Source of the DNA: Bradyrhizobium liaoningense
GTDB lineage: Bacteria > Pseudomonadota > Alphaproteobacteria > Rhizobiales > Xanthobacteraceae
Direction of reading: 5' to 3'
DNA length: 64,000 bases
Assembly: GCF_018130825.1 (NCBI RefSeq)
Contig: NZ_JAFCJS010000001.1
Coordinates: 124,001-188,000, forward strand
The notes beneath the pieces were generated by a model. It did no database searches. It saw nothing but the letters and a program-made list of their open reading frames with translations, and had not been told where the DNA came from. Shown piece by piece: positions 1 to 9,116 of this stretch (within the stretch, counting starts at the first letter, position 1; every line of letters begins with the position of its first letter). A program made the position numbers and the translations under genes.

Positions 1-1069
1 GTTTTGCGGCGCGCAGCGCGGCCTCGTTCTCGCTGCCATAGAGCAGGGTGTCCATCCGCGCCTTCTGGTCGCCCGCCGTCAGCAGGGCGCCGAACTGGTC
101 GAGCGCGTTGTTCTCGGTGTCCTCCGACATCGGATCGCTGCGCCAGGCCTCGCGCACCAGCCGCTCGGCATTGGCGCGGTCGCCGCGTGCCAGCATCGCC
201 CTGGCGAGCGTGAAGCGGCCCTTGGCGGACACCGGGGATTCGTTCTCGAACCAGGACCACGCGACGGACTCGTCGCGCCTGTCGTCCCACATAGCGGCCT
301 CGAGGCGGCGGCGCAGGAAGGTCTGCGACGGCCAGCTCGGATTGGCCGAGAGGAAGGCGCGGTAGCGCTCGACGGTCGCGCCATTGTCCTCGCTACGCAG
401 GATGATCCATTCCGCGAGCTTGCGGGCGACGGGATCCGAGATCGAGGCCGCATAATTGGTGGCATCGCCCGGCTTGCGCTTGCGGACGAGCTCGATGACG
501 TTCTCCAGCGTGTCCTTGTCGGCTTGCGACGTCGACGAGGTCGCAGCGACCGCGGCCGGCGTGACCGGCTTGCGCGGTGCGGCGTGCTGGCGGGTCGCAG
601 GTGCAAGCACAGGCGCGGCGATTGGTTTGGCGGGGGCCGGGGCAGTCGGCCTGATGGTCGCTGTCACGGCCGGGGCGGGTGCGGTTTTGGCGGGCGAGCT
701 GGCGGTCGGCTGTGATTTTGGCGCGGTAGCTGCGGCCGCTGGCTTCGGCTTGTCCTTCCCGGAGTCCTTGCCTGCGGTCTTTCCGGCATCCTTTCCAGCA
801 TCCTTGGCCGGCTTCTTCGCTGCGTCCTTGGCCGGGGCGCCCGCTGTCCCCTTGCTTGCGCCCTTCGTTGCGTCCTTGCCGGTTCCCTTGGCTGCGTCCT
901 TCGCTGACCCTTTTGCTGCGTCCTTGGCAGCCTGCTTGGCGGGTTCCTTGGTCCCGTCCGCGGGCGTCTCATTGGACTTGGCGAGGGCGACGCAGCCGAC
1001 CGACAGCCCTGCCATCAGGCTCACGACCAGACCGGCGGATCGCCAGGCGGCACGAGGAAAGGAGGTCAC
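1..1069 (-). CDS. Soluble lytic murein transglycosylase, N-terminal part (runs off left edge)
   Basis: The reading frame opens with GTG at 1069, just after an in-frame stop, and has not ended at base 1. Residues 11-30 form an export signal ending in an Ala-Leu-Ala type cleavage site; a Cys at 26 sits in a poor lipobox. Residues 45-110 are a Lys/Ala/Gly/Asp repeat tract (KDAAK, KDAGK units), followed by a Pro/Ala-rich linker to about 175. From about 185 the sequence is alpha-helical, with tryptophan-rich pieces (KLAEWIILR, NPSWPS) like the superhelical U/L domain of Slt70-type enzymes. The catalytic SLT domain would lie outside the window. Such enzymes cleave peptidoglycan glycan strands in the periplasm. 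It is divergent from dapA. The family call is an inference from the helical domain. Confidence 0.75.
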   Translation of the reverse strand, partial: MTSFPRAAWRSAGLVVSLMAGLSVGCVALAKSNETPADGTKEPAKQAAKDAAKGSAKDAAKGTGKDATKGASKGTAGAPAKDAAKKPAKDAGKDAGKTAGKDSGKDKPKPAAAATAPKSQPTASSPAKTAPAPAVTATIRPTAPAPAKPIAAPVLAPATRQHAAPRKPVTPAAVAATSSTSQADKDTLENVIELVRKRKPGDATNYAASISDPVARKLAEWIILRSEDNGATVERYRAFLSANPSWPSQTFLRRRLEAAMWDDRRDESVAWSWFENESPVSAKGRFTLARAMLARGDRANAERLVREAWRSDPMSEDTENNALDQFGALLTAGDQKARMDTLLYGSENEAALRAAK

Positions 1070-1293
1070 GGCGTTTGTCGCCCCGAATCAGTGAAGTGGC
1101 TCAAGATCTAGCTGAATCTGATTGAATATGCGGACAAAATACCAACAGGCGCTTACTTCCGGCGGGTTTGCACCACCACCGCGGCAAAATCGCGGCCTAA
1201 ACGGTGCGTCCCGCGGCAGCGGCCCTTTTACCGGCGGGATAGACCCGATATGTATGGGCTTGCTCTCAAGATTGCCGCGTACGGAGGAAGTCC

Positions 1294-2184
1294 ATGGCAG
1301 CCAAGACGAAATTCCGGGGGTCGTTCACCGCCTTGGTCACGCCGTTCAAGAACGGCTCGCTGGACGAGGCGGCGTTCCGCTCCCTGGTGAACTGGCAGAT
1401 CTCGGAGGGCACCAATGGCCTGGTCCCGGTCGGCACCACCGGCGAGAGCCCGACGCTGAGCCATGACGAGCACAAGAAGGTCGTCGAGTGGTGCATCGCT
1501 GAGGCCAAGGGCCGCGTGCCTGTTATCGCGGGCGCCGGCTCCAATTCGACCAAGGAGGCGATCGAGCTCTCCCAGCACGCCGAGAAGGCGGGCGCGGACG
1601 CCGTGCTGATCGTGACGCCTTATTACAACAAGCCGACCCAGGAAGGGATGTATCAGCACTTCAAGGCGATCAATGATGCGATCGGGATTCCGATCATCAT
1701 CTACAACATCCCGCCGCGCTCGGTGATCGACATGTCGGTCGACACCATGAAGCGGCTGTGGGAGCTGAAGAACATCGCCGGCGTCAAGGACGCCACCGCA
1801 AGCATGGTCCGCGTCTCGCAGCAGCGCGCGGCGCTGGGCGAGGATTTCAACCAGCTGTCCGGCGAGGACGCCACCATCATCGGCTACATGGCCCATGGCG
1901 GCCATGGCTGCATCTCGGTGACCTCGAACGTCGCGCCGCGCCTGTGCGCCGAGTTCCACGCCGCCTGGCAGAAGGGCGATCATGCCACTGCGCTCAAGCT
2001 GCACGACAAGCTGATGCCGCTGCACAACAACCTCTTCATCGAGAGCAATCCGGCGCCGATCAAGTACGCGATGTCGCTGCTCGGCAAGCTCGACGAGACG
2101 CTGCGGCTGCCGATGGTGCCGGTCTCCGAACCGACGCGCGTTGCGGTGCGCAGTGCCATGGTGCACGCCGGACTGATCAACTGA
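1294..2184 (+). CDS. dapA: 4-hydroxy-tetrahydrodipicolinate synthase
   Basis: DapA condenses pyruvate with aspartate semialdehyde, the first committed step to meso-diaminopimelate and lysine. The 296-residue protein has the family's usual length. It shows GTTGES at 47-52 (Thr48 and Thr49 of the proton relay), YNIPPR with Tyr137, and GVKDAT with the Schiff-base Lys165, matching Thr44, Tyr133 and Lys161 of the E. coli enzyme. The ATG at 1294 has a good ribosome binding site (acggaggaag) just upstream. It lies divergent from the lytic transglycosylase gene and 29 bp ahead of mscL, so mscL may be co-transcribed. Pairing a diaminopimelate enzyme with a wall hydrolase fits cell-wall metabolism, though this may be coincidental. 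Confidence 0.97.
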   Translation: MAAKTKFRGSFTALVTPFKNGSLDEAAFRSLVNWQISEGTNGLVPVGTTGESPTLSHDEHKKVVEWCIAEAKGRVPVIAGAGSNSTKEAIELSQHAEKAGADAVLIVTPYYNKPTQEGMYQHFKAINDAIGIPIIIYNIPPRSVIDMSVDTMKRLWELKNIAGVKDATASMVRVSQQRAALGEDFNQLSGEDATIIGYMAHGGHGCISVTSNVAPRLCAEFHAAWQKGDHATALKLHDKLMPLHNNLFIESNPAPIKYAMSLLGKLDETLRLPMVPVSEPTRVAVRSAMVHAGLIN

Positions 2185-2213
2185 GACGCTGACCAAACCC
2201 GGGGGAGCTTTTC

Positions 2214-2654
2214 ATGGGAGTCGACGAGAAGGGTAGGAAGATGCTCACCGAGTTCCGTGAGTTCGCCATGAAGGGCAACGTCGTCGACCTCGCGGTCGGC
2301 GTCATCATCGGCGCGGCCTTCGGCGCCATCGTCACGTCGCTGGTCGGCGACGTCATCATGCCGATCATCGGTGCCGCCACCGGCGGCCTCGACTTCTCGA
2401 ACTACTTCATCCCCTTGTCGAAGGCGGTGACCGCCACCAATTTAGCGGATGCGAAAAAGCAAGGCGCGGTGCTCGCTTACGGCAGTTTCCTGACGCTGAC
2501 GATCAACTTCATCATCGTCGCCTTCGTGCTGTTCCTGGTGATCCGTGCCATGAACACGCTGAAGCGCAAGGAGGAAGCCAAGCCCGCGGAGCCGCCGAAG
2601 CCGTCGGCGGAGGTCGAGCTGCTGACCGAGATCCGCGATCTCCTCAAGAAGTGA
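2214..2654 (+). CDS. mscL: Large-conductance mechanosensitive channel
   Basis: MscL is a homopentameric inner-membrane channel that opens under membrane tension and releases solutes during hypo-osmotic shock. The signature [14 protein letters not shown] begins TM1, and a second membrane span lies around [16 protein letters not shown]; the C-terminal cytoplasmic helix is charged and ends in LLKK. The first ATG (2214) gives 146 residues and follows gggggag. A second in-frame ATG at 2241, preceded by ggtaggaag, gives 137 residues and starts exactly where most family members do ([13 protein letters not shown]), so 2241 is a serious alternative start. It sits closely behind dapA. Confidence 0.95.
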   Translation: MGVDEKGRKMLTEFREFAMKGNVVDLAVGVIIGAAFGAIVTSLVGDVIMPIIGAATGGLDFSNYFIPLSKAVTATNLADAKKQGAVLAYGSFLTLTINFIIVAFVLFLVIRAMNTLKRKEEAKPAEPPKPSAEVELLTEIRDLLKK

Positions 2655-2726
2655 CGCGCGCACTTCGTCCAAACTGTTAGCTTAAGCGCGCAACTCGATC
2701 AGGTTTGACTCCCAGGTTTCACTGTC

Positions 2727-3200
2727 ATGGCCGACAAGAACGAACGTCCGATCAAGGTCATGGCGGAAAATCGCAAGGCCCGCTTCAACTATGCGATCGA
2801 GGATACGATCGAGGCGGGGATTGCGCTGACCGGCACCGAGGTCAAGTCGATCCGCAACGGCAAGAGCACGATCGCGGAATCCTACGCCGATTCCAAGGAC
2901 GGCGAGATCTGGCTGATCAACGCCACCATTCCCGAATATCTGCAGGGCAACCGCTTCAATCACGAGCCGAAGCGGCCGCGAAAGCTGCTGCTGCATCGCC
3001 GGCAGATCAACAAGCTGATGGGCGCGGTCGACCGCGAGGGGATGACGCTGATCCCGCTCAAGCTTTACTTCAACGAGCGCGGGCGCGCCAAACTGCAGCT
3101 CGCGGTCGCCAAGGGCAAGAAGCTGCACGACAAGCGCGAGAGCGAGAAGAAGCGCGACTGGAGCCGGGAGAAGGGCCGGCTGATGCGGGCGAGGGGATAA
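2727..3200 (+). CDS. smpB: SsrA-binding protein SmpB
   Basis: SmpB binds tmRNA and delivers it to stalled ribosomes for trans-translation. The 157-residue protein has the typical beta-barrel core: ENRKARFNY near the start, [11 protein letters not shown], the A-E-S-Y segment and [15 protein letters not shown]. It ends in the basic tail ([13 protein letters not shown]) that helps decode in the A site. The start has no strong ribosome binding site. The next gene begins 4 bp downstream, so the two are probably co-transcribed. The partner tmRNA gene was looked for nearby and not recognised. Confidence 0.96.
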   Translation: MADKNERPIKVMAENRKARFNYAIEDTIEAGIALTGTEVKSIRNGKSTIAESYADSKDGEIWLINATIPEYLQGNRFNHEPKRPRKLLLHRRQINKLMGAVDREGMTLIPLKLYFNERGRAKLQLAVAKGKKLHDKRESEKKRDWSREKGRLMRARG

Positions 3201-3204
3201 TGCG

Positions 3205-3786
3205 ATGAACCAGCGGAACCTGCTCGAGGTGGATTGGAGCCAGATTCCGGCACCCGCCGATGACGGCGGTGCCGCGCATCTCAAAGGCTTGACGCTGCCC
3301 CCGATCGGCCTGCTCGCGACCGACGACAGGTCAGTGACGCTGTCGGCCCTGCGCGGCCGGACCGTGGTGTTCGCCTATCCGCGCACCGGCGAGCCCGGCA
3401 AGATCGCGCTGGTGGACGATTGGGACATGATCCCGGGGGCGCGCGGCTGCACGCCGCAGACCTGCGCGTTCCGCGATCTGTTCGCCGAGCTGAAGGCGGC
3501 CGGCGCTGCCCACGTGTTCGGTCTCTCCACCCAGAGCAATGACTACCAGACCGAGATGGCCTCGCGCCTGCACCTGCCGTTTCCCGTGCTGTCGGACGAG
3601 AAGCTGGCGCTCACGCGCGCGCTGAACCTGCCGACCATGGAGGTTGCGGGCCTGACGCTGATCAAGCGCCTTGCGCTGATCATCGACGATGCCCGCATCA
3701 CGCATGTGTTCTATCCGGTATTTCCGCCCGACCGGAACGCCGGCGACGTCCTGGACTGGCTGAAGGCCAATCCGGCCAAGGGCTGA
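3205..3786 (+). CDS. Peroxiredoxin (BCP/AhpC-TSA-like, thioredoxin fold)
   Basis: This is a 193-residue thioredoxin-fold protein. The core motif GCTPQTCAFRD carries Cys82 and Cys87 five residues apart, as in bacterioferritin-comigratory-protein peroxiredoxins, where they act as peroxidatic and resolving cysteines. It differs from standard BCP by an insertion of about 15 residues between the beta strand VVFAYPR and the Cys motif, and by the shape of the N-terminal third. It should reduce peroxides using cellular thiols in the cytosol; no signal peptide is seen. It starts 4 bp after smpB and ends 12 bp from the convergent uracil-DNA glycosylase gene. Peroxidase function is inferred from the two cysteines and fold. 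Confidence 0.8.
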   Translation: MNQRNLLEVDWSQIPAPADDGGAAHLKGLTLPPIGLLATDDRSVTLSALRGRTVVFAYPRTGEPGKIALVDDWDMIPGARGCTPQTCAFRDLFAELKAAGAAHVFGLSTQSNDYQTEMASRLHLPFPVLSDEKLALTRALNLPTMEVAGLTLIKRLALIIDDARITHVFYPVFPPDRNAGDVLDWLKANPAKG

Positions 3787-3798
3787 CCAGGGCGAGGC

Positions 3799-4473
3799 CT
3801 AGTCGAGGTCGGCCTTGATCTTCGCGAACACGCTCCGGAACATGTCGGCGGTCAGCACGCCGGTGTTCGTGTTGTAACGCGAGCAATGATAGCTGTCGTA
3901 GAGCCTGAACGGGCCGGCCTGATGCACCGCGCCATGGCCGAAGGGGGCCTGCGAGGCCTTCAGCTTCAGCGGCTTGAGCACGCTGTCGTGCGCAATCCGC
4001 CCGAGCGCGACGATCGCGCGCAGCTTCGGCATCGTCTCGAGATTCGCGACGAGGAACTGGCGGCAGGTGTTGATCTCGACCGGCAGCGGCTTGTTCTGCG
4101 GCGGCACGCAATGCACGGCATTGGCGATGCGGCAGTCGACCAGCTTCAGCCCGTCATCGGGCCGCGCCTGATAGGTCCCCTTGGCAAAGCCGTATTCGAG
4201 CAGCGTGGCGTAGAGCAGGTCGCCGGCATAGTCGCCGGTGAAGGGGCGGCCGGTGCGGTTGGCGCCCTGCATGCCCGGCGCCAGGCCGACGATCAGCAGG
4301 CGTGCCGTGATGTCGCCGAAGGGAGGCACCGGGGCGTTGTGCCACAACGGCTCGCGCGCGCGGTTCGCCTGGCGAAAGGCGACCAGGCGGGGGCAGAGCG
4401 GACAGTCACGGTCGGGGACGAGGGCGGGGGGCTGGCGGCTTGACCGTGCCGCCTCACTCCTCGAAGTCGTCAT
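3799..4473 (-). CDS. Uracil-DNA glycosylase, family 5 (UdgB-like)
   Basis: This enzyme removes uracil, and in this family other deaminated bases, from DNA to start base-excision repair. From the ATG at 4473 the protein has 224 residues. Motif A reads GLAPG (63-67), which distinguishes family 5 from family 4, and motif B is YHCSRYNTNTG (195-205). Cys24, Cys27, Cys122 and Cys137 are placed as in the 4Fe-4S glycosylases. The frame stays open to 4623, but an upstream start would add about 50 Ser/Pro/Arg-rich residues that are antisense-like out-of-frame NYN coding sequence. The chosen start overlaps the end of the NYN gene by 20 bp, suggesting co-translation. Confidence 0.9.
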   Translation of the reverse strand: MTTSRSEAARSSRQPPALVPDRDCPLCPRLVAFRQANRAREPLWHNAPVPPFGDITARLLIVGLAPGMQGANRTGRPFTGDYAGDLLYATLLEYGFAKGTYQARPDDGLKLVDCRIANAVHCVPPQNKPLPVEINTCRQFLVANLETMPKLRAIVALGRIAHDSVLKPLKLKASQAPFGHGAVHQAGPFRLYDSYHCSRYNTNTGVLTADMFRSVFAKIKADLD

Positions 4474-5101
4474 CGCCCCTCGGCGCCATGGTGGTCGCGC
4501 GCTGGAGGAACTGCGGGGCGTGGTGGCGTCCCTCACCACGCTCGCCGCGGTCGCGCGGGGCGGGGCGTTCGGACGGGTCGCGGCCGAGCTTGGATTGCAG
4601 CTCGACGAGGTCGGTGAAGACATCGGCCTGGCGGCGCAGCTCGTCGGCGATCATCGGCGGCTGGCTGGCGATGGTGGAGACCACGGTGACCCGCACGCCG
4701 CGGCGCTGGACGGCCTCGACCAGGGAGCGGAAGTCGCCGTCACCGGAGAACAGCACCATCTGGTCGATGTGCTCGGCGAGCTCCATGGCGTCCACGGCGA
4801 GCTCGATGTCCATGTTGCCCTTGACCTTGCGGCGGCCGGAGGCGTCGATGAATTCCTTGGTCGCCTTGGTGACGACGGTGTAGCCGTTGTAGTCCAGCCA
4901 GTCGATCAGCGGGCGGATCGAGGAGTATTCCTGATCCTCGATGATGGCGGTGTAATAGAAGGCCCGCAGAAGCGTCCCGCGGCTCTGAAATTCCTTCAGC
5001 AGGCGCTTGTAGTCGATGTCGAAGCCCAGAGTTTTCGCCGTCGCGTAGAGGTTGGCCCCGTCGATAAAGAGCGCGATCTTGTTGGTAGGAGAAGGTGACA
5101 T
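4454..5101 (-). CDS. NYN (LabA/DUF88-type) domain protein
   Basis: The 215-residue protein has a PIN-like NYN domain over residues 7-150, with the metal-binding acidic set visible at Asp14 (FIDGANLY), Asp98 (NMDIELAVDAM), Asp121 and Asp123 (FSGDGDF). NYN domains are usually ribonucleases or RNA-processing factors. The C-terminal 50 residues are rich in Arg, Asp and Glu and look disordered. It is widely seen next to omega-subunit and rsh genes in rhizobia (inference from memory of gene order). The downstream UDG gene overlaps its end. The substrate is unknown. Confidence 0.85.
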   Translation of the reverse strand: MSPSPTNKIALFIDGANLYATAKTLGFDIDYKRLLKEFQSRGTLLRAFYYTAIIEDQEYSSIRPLIDWLDYNGYTVVTKATKEFIDASGRRKVKGNMDIELAVDAMELAEHIDQMVLFSGDGDFRSLVEAVQRRGVRVTVVSTIASQPPMIADELRRQADVFTDLVELQSKLGRDPSERPAPRDRGERGEGRHHAPQFLQRATTMAPRGDDDFEE

Positions 5102-5431
5102 TCAGTTTGCTCGCGTAGTGTGTCGTGATTGATCGTTTATTGTTGGCGCGGCGGCAGCCGGCCGCGCAGTCCCCAGGTGGCGCCTAAACCCGTCGAATCC
5201 GCAAATCCGGAGAAGTCGGGGCAATCAAGGTATAGTTATGGCGGACTCTCATATGCCCGGCGCCGCCCCCGCTGGCAGCCCGGGAAATCACCCATCCCAG
5301 CCCTAATGTGGGGGTACCAGAGCCATTTGGCGAGGCCAAATCACAAATTGGCCTTGCGAAACCGCCTTGGCCCCTATAACTAGCCCCAATCATCCACATA
5401 TTTCGTCCCACCCACAACGGAGCGACAGTCC
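5102..5431. other. Intergenic region between NYN gene and rpoZ
   Basis: This 330 bp gap separates divergent genes. It holds a GC-rich dyad near 5146-5170 (gcgcggc...ccgcgc), a set of nested dyads at 5325-5353 and a candidate rpoZ promoter at 5353-5380. No coding sequence with believable composition was found on either strand. Confidence 0.6.
5353..5380 (+). promoter_or_regulatory. Candidate sigma70 promoter of rpoZ
   Basis: CTTGCG at 5353-5358 and TATAAC at 5375-5380 are 16 bp apart, close to the alphaproteobacterial housekeeping pattern. Transcription would start near 5387, giving a 45-nt leader before the rpoZ ATG. It is a visual match only. Confidence 0.4.
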
Positions 5432-5824
5432 ATGGCTCGCGTCACCGTAGAAGATTGTATCGACAAGGTCGACAACCGGTTTGACCTGGTCCTGCTGGCC
5501 GCCCACCGCGCCCGCATGATTTCGTCAGGTTCACAACTAACGGTTGACCGCGATAACGACAAGAACCCTGTTGTGTCTTTGCGCGAAATTGCCGACACGA
5601 CCATCTCGCCGGAGGACCTGCGCGAGGAGCTGGTGCACTCGCTCCAGAAGTTCGTCGAGGTCGACGAGCCCGAGCCGGATACGGTGCCGCTGATCGGTTC
5701 CGCCGGCGCCAGCGTCGATGCGGACGATACCGAAGTTGCCGTTGAGCGCATGACCGAAGAGGAGCTCCTGAAGGGCCTCGAAGGCCTCGCGCCGCCGGAA
5801 GAGCAGCCCGAGGAGGACGAGTAA
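5432..5824 (+). CDS. rpoZ: DNA-directed RNA polymerase omega subunit
   Basis: Omega helps assemble beta' into RNA polymerase and, in many proteobacteria, forms part of a ppGpp site. The 130-residue sequence begins MARVTVEDC with the conserved [15 protein letters not shown] segment (residues 12-26), then the [10 protein letters not shown] strand-helix unit. The C-terminal half is acidic ([14 protein letters not shown]), as in other rhizobial omega proteins. It is followed by a strong intrinsic terminator and then by rsh, the classic rpoZ-spoT neighbourhood linking ppGpp synthesis and its polymerase target. Confidence 0.97.
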   Translation: MARVTVEDCIDKVDNRFDLVLLAAHRARMISSGSQLTVDRDNDKNPVVSLREIADTTISPEDLREELVHSLQKFVEVDEPEPDTVPLIGSAGASVDADDTEVAVERMTEEELLKGLEGLAPPEEQPEEDE

Positions 5825-5862
5825 TCGTCCCGTCGCAATCATCGATTTCTTGTGATCTTATC

Positions 5863-5896
5863 AAAGGCCCGAACCGTTGTTCGGGCCTTTGCTTTT
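5863..5896 (+). terminator. Rho-independent terminator of rpoZ
   Basis: A perfect 10-bp stem (aaaggcccga / tcgggccttt) with an 8-nt loop is followed by gctttt. It lies 38 bp after the rpoZ stop codon and separates rpoZ transcription from rsh. Confidence 0.9.
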
Positions 5897-6032
5897 GTTG
5901 GCGTTTTCGTGGTTACCATAGTGTTGTCGGTTGGCGCTGCGCACCTGTCATCGAATTGATCTGACGCGCGCACGATCGAAGCTAAGATGTATACAACGGG
6001 CCGTCTCTTGGTCCGTTTGAAGGCAGGACGGA

Positions 6033-8318
6033 ATGGTATATCGGCGCCGGAGATCCACGCAGATGCAGGCCGCAACCGAATCGGTTGCCGTGGTACCGAC
6101 TGCGCCGGTGGTGCGCCCGGCAAAGCCGCGCGCGCGCATGATGCGTCAATATGACCTCGTCGAGCGCGTCAGGTCCTACAATCCCAACACCAACGAAGAT
6201 CTGCTGAACCGCGCCTATGTCTACGCCATGAAGGCGCACGGCTCGCAGACGCGAGCCTCGGGCGATCCTTATTTTTCGCACCCGCTCGAAGTGGCGGCGA
6301 TTCTCACCGACCTCAAGCTCGACGATGCCACCATCGTGGCCGCGCTGCTGCACGACACGATCGAGGACACAGAGGCGACGCGAGGCGAGATCGACCAGAT
6401 CTTCGGGCCCGAGATCGGCGCGCTGGTCGAGGGCCTGACCAAGCTGAAGCGGCTGGAGCTGGTGTCGCGCGAGGCCAAGCAGGCCGAGAACCTGCGCAAA
6501 TTGTTGCTGGCGATTGCCGACGATGTTCGCGTGTTGCTGGTCAAGCTCGCCGACCGCCTGCACAACATGCGCACGCTGGAATTCGTGCCGACGGAATCGC
6601 GCCGGCGCATCGCCGAGGAGACGCTCGACATCTATGCGCCGCTCGCGGGGCGCATGGGTATGCAGGAAATGCGCGAGGAGCTGGAGGATCTGTCCTTCCG
6701 CACGCTCGACCCCGAGGCTTATTCGGTGGTGATGCAGCGGCTCGACGCGCTCGCCGAGCGCAACCGCAACCTGATCGGCGAGATCGAGGATCAGCTCTCC
6801 AACAATCTGCGCCACCGGGGCCTGGGGGCGCGCGTCTACGGCCGCCGCAAGAAGCCCTTCTCGATCTGGACAAAGATGGAGCGCAAGTCGGTCGGCTTCG
6901 AGCAATTGTCCGATATCTTCGGCTTTCGCGTCGTCGTGAACGACGTCGAGGCGTGCTACCGCGCGCTCGGCATCGTTCACACCACCTGGCCGGTCGTGCC
7001 GGGCCGCTTCAAGGACTACATCTCGACGCCGAAGCAGAACGACTACCGCTCGATCCACACCACCGTGATCGGTCCGGGCAACCAGCGCGCCGAGCTCCAG
7101 ATCCGCACCGAGGAGATGGATCAGATCGCCGAGCGCGGCATCGCCGCGCACGTGTTCTACAAGGAAGGCACGGGCTCGCCGACCGAATACCTCAAGCGGG
7201 AATCCAACGCGTTTGCCTGGCTGCGCCACACCGTCGGAATCCTGTCGGAGAGCGCCAATCCCGAGGAATTCCTCGAGCACACCAAGCTCGAGCTGTTCCA
7301 CGACCAGGTGTTCTGCTTCACTCCGAAGGGCAAGCTGATCGCGCTGCCGCGCCATGCCAACGTGATCGACTTCGCCTATGCCGTGCATACCGATGTCGGC
7401 AACAGCGCGGTCGGCTGCAAGATCAACGGCAAGTTCTCGCCGCTGTCCTCGGAGCTGCAGAATGGCGACGAGGTCGAGGTGCTGACCTCGGAGGCGCAGT
7501 CGGCGCCGCCATCCGCCTGGGAAACGCTCGCGGTCACCGGCAAGGCGCGCGCCGCGATCCGCCGCGCCACGCGCACCGCCGTGCGCGACCAATATGTCGG
7601 CCTCGGCCGGCGCATCGTCGAGCGCCTGTTCGAGCGTGCCAAGATCGAATACGCCGACGACAAGCTCAAGGGCGCGCTGCCGCGGCTTGCGCGCACCTCG
7701 ATCGAGGACGTCATGGCGGCCGTGGGGCGCGGCGAGATCAAGGCGTCGCACGTCGCGCGCGCGATGTATCCCGACTACAAGGAGGAGCGCGTCGCCCGCT
7801 ACGGCATCAAGAAGGGCCTCGCCGCCAAGCTCAAGGAGAAGTCGTCCGAGCCGCCGCGCAGCCCGGTCGCGATCCCGATCCGCGGCATCAATTCCGACCT
7901 GCCGGTGAAGTTCGCGCCGAATGGCGGCGCGGTGCCCGGCGACCGCATCGTCGGCATCGTCACCCCGGGCGAGGGCATCACGATCTACCCGATCCAGGCG
8001 CCGGCCCTGAAGGATTTCGAGGAGGAGCCGGAGCGCTGGCTGGACGTGCGCTGGGACATCGAGGACACCGCGCCGCAGCGCTTCCCGGCCCGCATCAAGG
8101 TCGAGAACGTCAACGAGCCCGGCGCGCTGGCGCAGATCGCGACCGTGATCGCCGAGCACGACGGCAACATCGACAATATCAGCATGCAGCGCCGCTCGCC
8201 TGACTTCACGGAAACGACGATCGATCTCGAAGTCTACGATCTCAAGCACCTGAGCGCGATCCTCGCCCAGTTGCGCGCCAAGGCGGTCGTCGCCCGCGTC
8301 GAACGTGTTAATGGATAG
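6033..8318 (+). CDS. rsh: Bifunctional (p)ppGpp synthetase/hydrolase, RelA/SpoT homologue
   Basis: Rsh makes and degrades (p)ppGpp to control the stringent response. In order it has the HD hydrolase domain (His69, His83, His107-Asp108, Glu111-Asp112 in HDTIED), the synthetase domain (YGRRKKP to about residue 400), a TGS domain (from FTPKGKLIALP) and a C-terminal ACT domain (ARIKVENVNEPGALAQI). The synthetase motif reads RFKDYI, an R-x-K-D type typical of bifunctional enzymes, and the hydrolase residues are intact. The ATG at 6033 gives 761 residues; ATG 6063 is an alternative, because the first 35 residues are poorly conserved in appearance. This is the only rsh-type long enzyme seen in the window. 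Confidence 0.96.
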   Translation: MVYRRRRSTQMQAATESVAVVPTAPVVRPAKPRARMMRQYDLVERVRSYNPNTNEDLLNRAYVYAMKAHGSQTRASGDPYFSHPLEVAAILTDLKLDDATIVAALLHDTIEDTEATRGEIDQIFGPEIGALVEGLTKLKRLELVSREAKQAENLRKLLLAIADDVRVLLVKLADRLHNMRTLEFVPTESRRRIAEETLDIYAPLAGRMGMQEMREELEDLSFRTLDPEAYSVVMQRLDALAERNRNLIGEIEDQLSNNLRHRGLGARVYGRRKKPFSIWTKMERKSVGFEQLSDIFGFRVVVNDVEACYRALGIVHTTWPVVPGRFKDYISTPKQNDYRSIHTTVIGPGNQRAELQIRTEEMDQIAERGIAAHVFYKEGTGSPTEYLKRESNAFAWLRHTVGILSESANPEEFLEHTKLELFHDQVFCFTPKGKLIALPRHANVIDFAYAVHTDVGNSAVGCKINGKFSPLSSELQNGDEVEVLTSEAQSAPPSAWETLAVTGKARAAIRRATRTAVRDQYVGLGRRIVERLFERAKIEYADDKLKGALPRLARTSIEDVMAAVGRGEIKASHVARAMYPDYKEERVARYGIKKGLAAKLKEKSSEPPRSPVAIPIRGINSDLPVKFAPNGGAVPGDRIVGIVTPGEGITIYPIQAPALKDFEEEPERWLDVRWDIEDTAPQRFPARIKVENVNEPGALAQIATVIAEHDGNIDNISMQRRSPDFTETTIDLEVYDLKHLSAILAQLRAKAVVARVERVNG

Positions 8319-8351
8319 ACGCATCTCGCATGCGTCCGTCTCTCTGATTTC

Positions 8352-9116
8352 GTGAGTCCTGAAATGCCCGCAACTCCGCTCCGCCTCGGCGTCAATATCG
8401 ATCACGTTGCAACCGTGCGTAACGCACGCGGCGGCCGCCATCCCGATCCGGTGCGCGCCGCGCTGCTGGCCATCGAGGCCGGCGCCGACGGCATCACGGC
8501 TCACTTGCGCGAGGATCGCCGGCACATCCGCGACGAGGACATGGCGCGGCTGAAGGCGGAGATCTCCAAGCCGCTGAATTTCGAGATGGCGGCGACCGAC
8601 GACATGATGCGCATCTCGCTCGCCACCAAGCCGCATGCGGTGTGCCTGGTGCCGGAGCGCCGCCAGGAGGTCACGACCGAAGGCGGGTTGGACGTGGTCG
8701 GCCAGCACAATGCGCTCGCGCCCTACATCGCGCGGCTGAGCGATGCCGGCATCCGCGTCTCGCTGTTCATCGCCGCCGACCCCGCGCAGATCGAGATGGC
8801 GGCGCGGCTGCGGGCGCCCGTGATCGAGATCCATACTGGCGCCTGGTGCGATGCCGTCGTCGACGGCCACACCGACAAGGCCGCGGCCGAATGGCAGCGG
8901 ATCGTGGCGGGGGTGAAGCTGGCGAAGGACGCGGGGCTGGAGGTTCATGCCGGCCACGGGCTCGACTACGCGACGGCGGAGACGATCGCAGGCCTGCCGG
9001 AGATCATGGAGCTGAACATCGGCTACTACATGATCGGCGAAGCGCTGTTCGTGGGCCTTGCCGAGACGGTGCGCACCATGCGGGCGGCGATGGACCGCGG
9101 CCGGAGCCGGGCATGA
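8352..9116 (+). CDS. pdxJ: Pyridoxine 5'-phosphate synthase
   Basis: PdxJ closes the pyridoxine ring from 1-deoxy-xylulose 5-phosphate and 3-amino-2-oxopropyl phosphate. The TIM-barrel protein shows [17 protein letters not shown] at the start, [12 protein letters not shown], the phosphate-binding AGHGLDY and the C-terminal [16 protein letters not shown] at 8352 gives 254 residues; the ATG at 8364 gives 250 and begins [11 protein letters not shown], which fits the family better, so 8364 is the more likely start. Its stop overlaps the acpS start in an ATGA quartet, and the chain pdxJ-acpS then lepB-rnc-era-recO is a known core gene order. Confidence 0.96.
   Translation: MSPEMPATPLRLGVNIDHVATVRNARGGRHPDPVRAALLAIEAGADGITAHLREDRRHIRDEDMARLKAEISKPLNFEMAATDDMMRISLATKPHAVCLVPERRQEVTTEGGLDVVGQHNALAPYIARLSDAGIRVSLFIAADPAQIEMAARLRAPVIEIHTGAWCDAVVDGHTDKAAAEWQRIVAGVKLAKDAGLEVHAGHGLDYATAETIAGLPEIMELNIGYYMIGEALFVGLAETVRTMRAAMDRGRSRA

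Noticed and set aside
2655..5431. A tmRNA (ssrA) gene near smpB
   Set aside because: Gaps around smpB are too small, and no tag-like peptide sequence or acceptor-stem pair was found in the NYN-rpoZ gap.
5982..8957. A 991-codon open frame on the minus strand opposite rsh and pdxJ
   Set aside because: It lies antisense to two clearly real genes and has Arg/His/Asp-rich composition typical of a shadow frame in high-GC DNA.
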